Assembly: GCA_013368445.1 (NCBI GenBank)
Contig: JAACJO010000008.1
Span: forward strand, 1,426,001 to 1,490,000
Direction of reading: 5' to 3'
Source of the DNA: Leucocoprinus leucothites
Lineage: Eukaryota > Basidiomycota > Agaricomycetes > Agaricales > Agaricaceae
Length of the DNA: 64,000 nucleotides
The notes under the pieces were generated by a model. It was not told the DNA's origin. It worked only from the letters and a program-made list of their open reading frames with translations, and did no database searches. Shown here piece by piece: positions 55,319-64,000 of the stretch. The position numbers and the translations under genes are program-made. Each line of letters starts with the position of its first letter. Position 1 is the stretch's first letter.

Positions 55319-55581
55319 ATGATATTGTAAGTATCATCTACGACGCGCGTCCTCTCAAGCATGGAGACTATACTGACAAACCCCAATCGCATTGCAGGTC
55401 TCTCAAGAACATAGTCGTAGTTGCGACAGTCTCCCTCATAATCAACCTAACCATTTCTACTACCGCCAAACCGATACCCTCGCAAAGGCTATGGGCTGGA
55501 GACGAATGTGGCCCGTGCAATTGCCCTCCCCAGGGCCAGGGAGGCTTTCTTGCTTATGCGTTAGTTCGTGTCATCAGATGA
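55319..55581 (+). CDS. Small secreted protein 3 (two exons, divergent or damaged Cys core)
   Basis: An 8-bp first exon (55319-55326) joins 55398-55581 to give MILSLKNIVVVATVSLIINL, a hydrophobic start followed by TISTTAKPIPSQR and a short Cys cluster DECGPCNCPPQGQGG. The frame then runs into FLAYALVRVIR and stops. Another reading frame of the same DNA continues with four Cys (LSCLCVSSCHQ), so the original Cys-rich C-terminus may have been lost by a frameshift just after QGQGG. It has only three Cys in its current frame and lacks the CWxCC end. It may be a decaying member or a different family. The tiny first exon is inferred from the GTAAGT donor. Confidence 0.45.
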
Positions 55582-55872
55582 ATCGGAAGAAGAGCTTCTG
55601 AGCAGGCGGGATTTGGATATCAGGTTTATTGGGAATATTTGAACAGAGGGGAATGACAGTAAGCTTGAGAACGCTGCTTTGAATACAATGTAACCAGTAT
55701 TTATTGAAGTACATTGATCAAAACTCCAATGGTCAACCATGCTCAGAACAGTCAAACACGAAAAGCGTAGCCTTATATACCAGAGAACGATCTGCTGACA
55801 CGCTTCAAATTGCCAAGAAGACTCGATACAGTCCACCCTATTCACCTCCCAGGGCCTCTCAGCGAGTAATAT

Positions 55873-56025
55873 TTAGTAGTACTTTCGGCAGCCAGGGGGT
55901 GGAATACAAGGAGCGCGGATGCATTGAATGTTGCATTCGCTGGGTGGGGCGCCAGGTGCACCGTTGACCTGGGTGGCCAACAGGAGGGCCGCGACGGTAG
56001 CAAAAAGGCTCAAAATTGACTTCAT
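55873..56025 (-). CDS. Small secreted protein 4, 50 residues
   Basis: A very short gene on the minus strand. The start MKSILSLFATVAALLLATQV is a signal peptide. The mature part is Pro-rich with four Cys in C-x3-C-x4-C-x5-C spacing and ends CRKYY. A leader intron is visible just upstream (donor GTAAGTTC, acceptor two bases before the ATG). The C-x3-C start with nearby Pro resembles the CWxCC genes but the CWxCC end is absent. It lies inside the secreted-protein cluster. Confidence 0.68.
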   Translation of the reverse strand: MKSILSLFATVAALLLATQVNGAPGAPPSECNIQCIRAPCIPPPGCRKYY

Positions 56026-56661
56026 GCCTAGTGATTTCTGCTGGTCAGCACTCGTATCCGTTGAGGCAAGAAATTCAGTCATGAACTTACCGTATGGAAG
56101 TTTCGAGAGATTCGATTAGTGTTTAGCGCTTAGTGTTCAGCCACGTAGTTGCTGAGGGTTTAAGGAACCCAGTGTCAATTTGAGGTGCAGACTTATATAT
56201 GTGCACCAAGCGCCTATTATATCATATATGGCTTGTGACCAATGGGTTTTGAGTGGTAGTTCCTAGGAGCCCACGAGGGGCGAGATTAATGGTATTCGCG
56301 ATATTGTAAGTAACGTCTTTTATATACATATCATGGTTTATTAATCATCATTTGTTTTCTAACCAGCTGAGCTCGAAAGCTCCCTCATCGATTCATCAGT
56401 GCTTGCAATACCCGAACCCTACCCCTTCTTTCCTTTTTATGTTCCTCTCCCCTCCATATGCTTATGTTTATTGTCCTATGTTTATACCTTCGCATATCTA
56501 TACCCGCCACCCAACTCCTCGGAACCAACTTACACTCCACTATTTACATTCACAAACTCTTCGGAACCCATAGACAATAGCATACTCACGCAGATAGAAC
56601 GTAATCAGTAGTCTAATTGCTGGACGTTCACCGCGTCTTAGCACTAGTTTGCTTGTTGCGG
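56026..56661. other. Divergent upstream region of small secreted gene 4 and the SDR gene
   Basis: Contains a TATA-like element for the minus-strand gene (ATATATAA at 56193-56200). The middle has short imperfect repeats around CTCCTCGGAACC and CTCTTCGGAACC. No gene seen. Confidence 0.5.
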
Positions 56662-56669
56662 TATATAAA
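56662..56669 (+). promoter_or_regulatory. TATA box of the SDR gene
   Basis: TATATAAA about 117 bp before the ATG at 56786. Confidence 0.55.
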
Positions 56670-56785
56670 TATAGAATTCTCTCTCAATAACTCACGTGTC
56701 GCGTACAATCCTCTCTACAAATAATCGCCCTCATGACGTCTACCATCATCGAGTGCATAAAGATCAATCGACGATTTCATCCCGC

Positions 56786-57875
56786 ATGTTGAAATCAGCT
56801 CAATCGCCTCTCGTGCCTCGGGATGCATTAACCAGTCGAGTTATACCCCAGATGGTACTTTCCCAGGCGACCAATCCCCTGACAGCCCCTATACCAACAC
56901 CAGAAGGACTAACCCCCGCGGATAGAGCTGCCCGTCGATTCTCTATCAGTGGTAATGCAATCGGTGGGTTTTATGCGCTGTATCTAGGTGATTTCATCGT
57001 GACATCGAAAGGTAGTCACTGGAGGTGCCGGAAACCTGGGTTTAGTAGCCATACAAGCTTTACTTGAGCACGGAGCGACAGGGATCGCAATCTTTGATGT
57101 CCTATCAACACTCGTCCCGGCACAATCGGAAATCCAACGACTCCAGGCTGAGTTTCCTCAGGCCAAGTTGATCGTGGTTGAGGTGGATATCACAGAAGAT
57201 AAGAAGGTCGAGAAGGCTGTCGAGGAAGCGAAATTGATGCTGGGGACGATCGACATGTTGCTCTGTTTCGCTGGCGTGGTCGCTACTACACATGCTGTCG
57301 ACGTGACGCCAGCAGAGTGGAGAAGAGTTTTGGACATCAACATGACTGGAAGTTGGCTTTGTGCACAGGCAGTGTCAAAGTTTGTCCTTCAATCGTGAGG
57401 CTCCTTTGGACACAACCATTGATGGTGTCCTCTAGGCAAATGATCGCGCAAGGGACCGGCGGAAGCATTGTCTTCGTAGCGTCGATGGCTGGCCATATCG
57501 TCCTGTATCCACAGCCTCAAGTCGCTTACAACGCTTCGAAAGCTGGGGTCCAACACATGACACGATGTCTTGCAGCGGAATGGGCACGTTATGGAATTCG
57601 CGTGAATAGCATCAGCCCGGGGTACATGAACACAATACTGAATGCTGGAGATTCACTGGAGACTCTAAGGAATACTTGGGCCGAAAGAAACCCAATGGGA
57701 CGGATGGGCGAACCAGAGGAGTTAACGGGTATCGTTATCTTGCTGTGTAGCCGGGTTGCAGGCAGATACATTACGGGAGAAGATATTATTGTTGACGGTG
57801 AGTGAATCTTTGTCAATTCGAGTGCCAAGACCATAGTTTGAGGGTTTCACGGTAGGAGGTACAAGTGTCTTTTAA
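56786..57875 (+). CDS. Short-chain dehydrogenase/reductase (SDR)
   Basis: A classical SDR with Rossmann fold and NAD(P)-dependent oxidoreduction of an alcohol or carbonyl. Four exons join in frame. After a ~55-residue N-terminal extension (MLKSAQSPLVPRDALTSR to RRFSISGNAI) comes the cofactor loop VTGGAGNLG, spliced across an intron, then LLEHGATGIAIFD, LIVVEVDIT, DMLLCFAGVV (NAG motif as FAG), the catalytic Ser in VFVASMAGH and YNASK with the active Tyr and Lys. The RVNSISPGYM block follows, and the end MGEPEELTGI, DIIVDGG completes after a last intron. The nearest relatives by motif are mannitol/sorbose reductase-like SDRs (SOU1 group). FAG instead of NAG is a mild deviation. Confidence 0.88.
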
Positions 57876-58325
57876 CGTTTCGTCTGTGGAGAGCTCCATA
57901 GTGGCGGAGTATGCACCACCGGGCGTAGACCAACTCGGACGGTCGGCATAAGCAACCTATACAGACATGATATCATAAATGGGTCTTGTACTTGCCAAGA
58001 GCTCGGAGCGAAAAGTCCATTTCGACTCCTGTAACAAAATCAATGATACTGTCAGAGCTTCCCTAACTCATGGGCTTACTTGCCTTGGCAAGGTTTTGTA
58101 AACTGAGCTAGAGAATGTAGGTGCCGAAGGACGGGCGTGGCGCTGGTAGATTGTTTCATCCCGAGTGAACTAGCCAAAATTAGACATGCACCTTCCTGTT
58201 AAAAGCCGTCCTCCTTCACTGTGAAACCTGCATCTTTCAATTCCTCAGTCAGTTTGTGAGTACACTCTAGCTTCACAGTCCGCAACCCACTAACGCTTAC
58301 ACGTCCTGTAAGAACGATTCAGAAT
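57876..58325. other. Intergenic, no gene seen
   Basis: About 0.45 kb before the third CWxCC gene; only short frames. Confidence 0.45.
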
Positions 58326-58607
58326 ATGAAGATTTCATTTGCATCCGTCTTCCTCCTCTCGGCCATGGTCAGCGCATTGCCTGAGCCGCAGGTTATATGC
58401 GCCGCCGTGTGTCGACCGACCAAACCCGTATGCAAGCCAGGAGAAGCACCCAGTGGTAGTGAAGGTTGCTGGGGATGCTGCCAGCCAGTTAAGAGGGTGT
58501 GTGCAGCCGTTTGTCAGCCAGAGAAGCCGAAATGTCCTGATGGAGAAGCACCCACCGGATCAGAAAGTTGTTGGGGATGCTGCCAGCCCATAGGTAGCAT
58601 CGCGTAG
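58326..58607 (+). CDS. CWxCC small secreted protein 5, tandem double module
   Basis: Ninety-three codons in one exon. The signal peptide is MKISFASVFLLSAMVSA, followed by LPEPQ and then two copies of the same six-Cys module. Copy 1 and copy 2 both have spacing C-x3-C-x6-C-x11-C-W-G-C-C and share CAAVC, GEAP-GS-E and CWGCCQP at matching places. They are joined by only a few residues (VKRV), where the basic Lys-Arg pair could be a Kex2 processing site that would release two peptides. It is about 3.4 kb from gene 2 of the same family and on the same strand. Confidence 0.86.
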   Translation: MKISFASVFLLSAMVSALPEPQVICAAVCRPTKPVCKPGEAPSGSEGCWGCCQPVKRVCAAVCQPEKPKCPDGEAPTGSESCWGCCQPIGSIA

Positions 58608-58773
58608 TAGATTAGAGGCCGACGGAGGTTGATTGAGAAACCGAGAGGAGCGGAGGGTAATAGTAAACATATCCAAATATCGGCCAAGAAGGACTTTCGG
58701 CTATCTATGTTTGTAATTCAAAGCTTGCCATCCAACAAGCCTCTTCTCTTTCTTTACCACCTAACTGCTCGCC

Positions 58774-59760
58774 ATGGATCCGTTTGAAGTCCGCATGCAG
58801 TTCATAACTCTCCTTAGACGACTTACTGCGTAAGTGCTGGCGGCTCCGCTTTGAGTTTATCCAGGTTAAAGCTGTAATAGTGCAGCTCACAACAATCCAT
58901 TCAAAAAGTCGTCGGATTCTCTGTAAAATTCGCTCAATGCGGCGAGGATTTATGGGACTGTATACTTGAAGAATGCCAAAAGGTCTGTTCCACAGCCGCG
59001 TTACCCTTCAGCGATAGGCCTAATTATCTGAACAGGGTTCAATCAACTCGCGGATAAACATCCTACATTTCTTGGACTCCCTATGCGAGACGTGTCACCT
59101 GCTTAAATCTCGCTCTGGGAATACAAAGGAGGGATCCACTCCGAAACTTCCCTATGTTGATTACTTGGCCCGCGATCTACCTAAAGTTATTGAGCTTGTC
59201 GTGCCAGAAGGACGGCAGGGTCTCCCAAATCTCTCAAGCACCAAGCAGGTATGTGACCAGCCTACTTTGTCCCTTAGAGCACTAGTGACTCGCACTTACT
59301 ACTCCAGATACTCGAAAGTTGGCGCACGAAGCGCGTCATTGATCCTCAAAAACTCGATGAAGTGCTCGCCCCTCTCAATACCCGAACCACCACCACCACA
59401 ACAACCACCGATCCATCACAACCAGTCCCCGAACCAGAAGCCCACGACCACCTCTCCCGTAACGACGTCTTCAAACGCATCGAAGAAGACCGTGAACGTC
59501 ACAAACGGCTACGAGAACGACGATGGGTACAAACCATATCGCACGATACAACTGATTATCGGGCTCTTTCCCTTGCCTGTTTCCTTCCGTTGACAGATTC
59601 AACGGAGGGCGGTCGAGATTATCCGTTTGATATTGAATTTGAGAACGAGTGGGAGACGAGGAGCGATTGGAATGAAGATGATGATGAAGCAGCAGCGGAG
59701 GAATCGGAGCTGTGTTTCCGAACGGGTGGTGCTGGCGAGGCCCCGATGGACTTGTCATGA
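58774..59760 (+). CDS. CTK3: CTD kinase I gamma subunit
   Basis: CTK3 is the regulatory subunit of CTDK-I (with CTK1 and CTK2), which phosphorylates Ser2 of the RNA polymerase II C-terminal repeat during elongation. Four exons join to give MDPFEVRMQFITLLRRLTA, SQQSIQKVVGFSVKFAQ, EDLWDCILEECQKGSIN, RINILHFLDSLCETC and YLARDLPKVIELVVPEG. After the last intron comes ILESWRTKRVIDPQKLDEV, a Thr-rich linker (eight consecutive Thr), then RNDVFKRIEEDRERHKRLRE and FDIEFENEWETRSDWNEDD with an acidic tail. These match the CTK3 N-terminal CID-like and C-terminal helical regions. The stretch HDTTDYRALSLACFLPLT is unusual and could hide a small intron. Confidence 0.9.
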
Positions 59761-60017
59761 GTGTTCTCTCTCAGCGTGTATGATATTGTTGATGCCTGAT
59801 AAACACGAGAACCTCGCGGCAACGAATCAGGCTGGCATCCCGCTTTTCCGACCGCTGCTCTCTTTCTTTGCCATACACTGCACCCAAAGCTCTGTGAGAC
59901 GAAAGTTCGCCACAAAGATAAAATCAAGGCCTGACCGCTACATTAAGAATACGACTAATGCTACATGATGGGTGTATACAGATGAGATGCACAGAAAGTC
60001 AATGGATATGATCTAAA

Positions 60018-63000
60018 TTAGTCATTTCTTCTCTTCTTGAATTTTCCTCTGCTTTCACTGTAAGCATGTCAGTACCTTCCAAAACATATGATCGAGGGGA
60101 CACATACGCAAAACTCCTGTCCTTTCGTTTCCTACTCTCTTTCTTGATAGTATTCCGTTGCAATTTCCGCTTGGCCGCAGCTTCGGGATTTGTAGTGACC
60201 TGAAGCGTTCTCTCAACCTTACGATTCCGCCGCAATTCCAAAGTCTTCTGCCGTATCTGGTTATAGACGTTGGAGAACTTCGTAGTCCCAACTTTGGCTT
60301 GCACTAGATCCCGTAACTCGATGGCGGTAGTTTTCACCTCCTCTATTGGCGTTATTGGAGTCAGCGGGGTGGTTCCTGTCAATGATGAGTACATACCCAT
60401 TTGCGCATCCCGAATGGTATCATCTTCCGTCAAACGGTATACGGGTGTAAGAATATGAACAAGGAACTGTTCTACCCTCTCCACATCCATATACGAGGTC
60501 ATAGCTGCAAACCAGCGCAACGCTGCTAGCGGCTGTTGATGCCAGTTGGCCTACGGAAAAAAGTCTCAACACAAGTCGACGACTGCAGAACATAGAAAGC
60601 GACTTACAGTGGTTTTTGTCCGACTTCGCCTCGCAATCTGGGCAGATTTGACTTGATACGAGAGTTTCGAGAATAACCAAGGTAAAGGGTCTCTCCGCTT
60701 TGCCACATCTTCTACATTCTGATCTCCTGTATCATCGTCTAGTAGGGCTTCAGGAAGTTCAGCACTGCCTGTCGAAGCTGATGCCTTAGGCATGGCACAG
60801 AAGCACTTCCCGACGAAGAAGAGATTCTTGACTACCTGTATGCTAAGCACCTCGTCAAGATTCACGCTTTTAAGCTGTAACGACAGCTTCTTGGCGATCT
60901 CCTGCATTCCTGCCAATGACGCTGGGTGATCATCTGGAAGATCGGTTCGTGGGGCAGTGGTGGGCAAGGCATTGAAAAGCAAACCAAGGAGTCGGCAAGC
61001 GGCGGTTCGAACCCATGCATGAGGGTAGAGTAAGTGAGAGGTAACCAAGTTCCAAGATACTTTGGCGTCTTGGGTGCAGAAATCTGGGAAAATCCGGAGC
61101 ACTTTGAATAGAACAGTAAGGGAATGATAAGGAACCTTCCACTCCAGGTCAACCTCCATGCTGGCGTCATCCTCGTCATCGTCTTCTTCGTCCTGAATTA
61201 GGGACTTGGCACTCGTAACGAGAGCAGTACGCAAGTCTTCCATCATCGTCCCAACATACGGCTGAATCTCTACTTGTGCTGCATCCACGATAAACCCACA
61301 TATCTGAGCTGAGACCCAGACAAGCTGAATCCGAGCATCCTGAGTCGCCCAGGTATGTAGATGCGAGAATATGAGCTTTTTTCGTTCATCATCCAGCCGG
61401 GAGTATAAGTTCTTGATCAGTTGCGCTGACATCTCTCGACACTTCGGAGAGTCATCGTTGGCAATAACCATGACCAGGGCCACAAATAGTAAGTCGGTGT
61501 ATTCGTAGATCAACGCATCCTGGAACTTGGTGATGATAGCGCTCAGGAGCTCCATGACAGACTTTCTGCCGCTTTCATGTACGTAGGACAAGTTCTTCGC
61601 GAGGAATGCCATTTGATTACGCAGGCGACCCTTGCCTTGTGGGTAATCCAGAAGGAACTGCAGCAAGACGCCACGACAAAGCTCCTGTACCTGGGGCGAC
61701 TGACTGGTGACCATGATCTCCCCGACTTTCTCCATAATATCATAGATTTCCGGGACAACAAATTTGCGAGCGACAATGGCACGGAGCATCGTGAAAACGG
61801 CTGCCTGACGCTCATGGTCTTCCAGGTCGGGCGTTAGCAGTTCAAGTAGGAAAATGAGGTCTTTCTCCTTCACTTGGGCGCCCGGGAAATCACGAAGGAT
61901 AGTAGCAAGCGATCTGAATGCAACTTGGACGATCTCGGATTCTGTGCTTCCGGCCTGACGGATAGTGTCGACCATTTGAGAGACAAACACAGGCACAGAC
62001 TTTGAGAGGGTTTTCAGGGGACATTTAGTCAGGCCTGCCGTGCACTTGAGACTCAGGATGACAACGGAAGCGTTGGTAGAATAGAGGGAATTTCCAATTA
62101 CGACGACCATGGATTCCAGACGTTTGATCGTCTCGGCATCGTGGAAATCGAAACGACTCCGGCGGAGGGCGGTGTTGAACAAATCCAAACCGAGCGCAAC
62201 GAACCTGGTCATGATGTTAATAATAAGTTGCTGAGGCGCGGCGCAAAGCGCATACCTGAAGGAGTTATTGACATAATGATCCGTGTCCACAGCAACCTCC
62301 CTCTTCAATTGAACAATCGCATCTCTCTTGGGATTAGGTTTCTTCTTCTGCACTGTCTGCTTGAGGAACCTCGCGTTTTGACTTATCAACGTATGGCACA
62401 AGACGATGAGTTCTGCGGGAGGTAGGTTTTGGTTACTATTCAATCCAGATGCTATTCGTTTGAGAACCTCGTCAACCAACTGCATGACTTTGAGAGACTC
62501 AGTTTCTTGCATAATGGCGCGAAGGGGGGCCAACAGGCTGCTGATCTTGTTCGGGCTAATAACCTTGGCAATCATTGCAAAAGAGTCTAGGCCTCTGGAA
62601 GATGAACCCCGTACTTCGCGCATCTTGGTCTTGAAATCCTCCGAAAGCACGTTCTTCCCTGACTCGCCGAATATAACTTCGGCAGAAACATGAGCCACAT
62701 CGTTGACACAATCATCGAGGGCCTTAAAACTGTCTGCGTGTTCGGCTGAAGTTATACGAGCAAGGACGGAGTGGGTGACGAAGGCAAGGACGTGCAATTG
62801 GGGGCCACGAGCCAATGCACCGCGGAGTTCTCTAAAGACCAGGGGGAGGTACTGAGGTCCGAGACTCGCGGATATACGAACGATGGCATCACGCGTGAGG
62901 TCCCTTGTCTCTTGAGAGCGACTACGGAGTATTTGGCTCAAGATGGTCAGAAGGCGTGTGATCTGAGCCTCTCGAGCGCTATCCGGGAGATGTTTAGCGA

Positions 63001-64000
63001 CAGTGACGATACCGACAGAGATAGGGATGCGCGTGTTATCGTCGGTTGTCGCATCGTGTTTCTCTAGATAACCGAGCAGAGCCGGAAGAAGACGCAGGTT
63101 GACAGCATCTGCGATACGGGAGACCTGTGATGCAGAAAGACCAGTAGGCTTGTGTAGTTCCTTTTGCTCTATAGTATCCTCCATTTCGCCTTCATCCTCT
63201 TCTTCTTTGTCCGCTTCCGTCAACGCCTCGTTCATCGGGAAATGGAAATTATCCAGCACAGCAACGAGCGCTCTGACGTAAACCCTCTCCGATTCATCCT
63301 TGACCTTGGAGAGTTTGATGTATCTCTGAACAAGGGCATAGTACGCCGACCAGCTCAGCTGCTTCGCCATGCGCCCAGTAGCTGCAATCGCATCTGTGAC
63401 GAGATGATGGTCGACAGCTGTAGTGGACGCGATGTAATTGCCCACAAGAGGAATGAAGATTTCGGAGAGCGTGCTGCTTCGTAGGTGCCCTTCATCGCAG
63501 TGATCTCCCAGGCGCCTGAGTGCTCGGGAACGACGATGTAACTGCACATGAAGGATATTGTTGAAGAAATTGCTTCCTCGTCTCCACCTTCCAACAACAA
63601 CTGCATGTCCTTGAGCAATGAGATGAAATCCAGTTTCCCTACAGCATAAGCAATGACATTCAAAACCTCCGCTCTGACCAGTTCATTCTTCGACCTCAGC
63701 CCATTCTTCAACCCAGGGAATAGTAACTTCATAAACTTATCCTCATATGCACCATCTTCCTCCCTCCGAGAAAAAAAGAGGTCAATGAAATGCTTCATTG
63801 AGAATGCAGCATTATTTCTCATCGCCAGCTCCACTGTATCCTGGATACAGAACAATGAATTGTGCAGAATAGGGGCCCAATCGAGAGGCGAGAGCCTCTT
63901 GTCATTTGTCTCGTTCAATCGAGCAAACGCAGCTAGTCGTCGATCAAAATCGGGTTCATCGATCCGCTTTGCTGAATAAGCGTTCAAATCCGCCAGCAGT
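60018..64000 (-). CDS. UTP20: UTP20, U3 snoRNP/SSU processome component (C-terminal part, cut by window end)
   Basis: UTP20 is a very large HEAT/ARM-repeat nucleolar scaffold required for 18S rRNA maturation. The window holds roughly 1350 C-terminal residues. Recognisable parts are LRSSTLSEIFIPLVGNYIAS, LLPALLGYLEKHDATT, LLHTLISQNARFLK-type and LFVALVMVIANDDSPKCREM, then LPWLFSKLSYQVKSAQIARR and, after an intron, AALRWFAAMTSYMDVERVEQ, FLVHILTPVYRLTEDDTIRD and VQAKVGTTKFSNVYNQIRQ. The end is basic with KKESRKRKDRSFA and, after the last intron, FKKRRND at TAA 60018. Near 63571 the conserved frame shifts by one base: GDEEA must be followed by NFFNNILH of another frame, as if one A were missing in GCAATTTC. 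No intron can explain it. Confidence 0.93.

Noticed and set aside
53702..58607. Secreted Cys-rich cluster plus SDR as a RiPP or secondary-metabolite gene cluster
   Set aside because: There is no modifying enzyme, transporter or backbone synthase nearby; one generic dehydrogenase is not sufficient evidence.
61000..61020. GGTTCGAACCC resembling a tRNA B box
   Set aside because: It lies inside the conserved UTP20 coding frame and no acceptor stem is present.

Overview
The window is nuclear DNA of a filamentous basidiomycete, most likely an Agaricomycete. The support is dense short introns (about 45-70 bp, GT...AG, some exons only 14-15 bp), conserved housekeeping genes with fungal architecture (TIM50, INO1, CTK3, UTP20), and several families that in my knowledge are typical of mushrooms: a DUF6533-type seven-helix protein, the small secreted 'glycopeptide' family, a type-I membrane protein with two beta-rich repeats, and an unnamed two-exon family expanded here. 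Gene models below were spliced by eye.

Layout. 0.8-6.5 kb: TIM50 (-) and INO1 (+), diverging around an empty 1.8 kb. 6.7-9.4 kb: two paralogous small secreted proteins. 10-20.3 kb: a hypothetical protein, the membrane protein, a secreted carboxylesterase, and a large acidic Cys-containing protein. 20.5-26.4 kb: three tandem F-box paralogs in direct orientation. 26.5-37.2 kb: a segmental duplication. Each copy holds an ABCF ATPase gene divergent from a DJ-1/PfpI gene. The left ABCF copy is broken by a ~0.9 kb deletion and two small frameshifting deletions; the right copy is intact. An eIF4G-like gene, 5'-truncated and lacking the exon with the eIF4E-binding motif, lies between the copies, next to a relic of the unnamed family.

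37.9-49.5 kb: an array of six members of the unnamed family (called 'family X' here), with one shared intron position, domain fusion, one nonsense allele and one lost start codon. It is interrupted by the intact DUF6533 gene. 50.7-52.7 kb: a larger intronless F-box protein. 53.7-58.6 kb: five small secreted proteins, three sharing a C-x3-C-x(6,8)-C-x(11,12)-C-W-x-C-C signature, around a short-chain dehydrogenase. 58.8-64 kb: CTK3 and the C-terminal part of UTP20, which runs off the window end and shows one apparent single-base frameshift.

Conserved single-copy genes sit at the two ends. The middle 20-58 kb is accessory sequence shaped by local duplication, decay and small secreted proteins. 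I saw no transposase, LTR retroelement, tRNA or rRNA gene.
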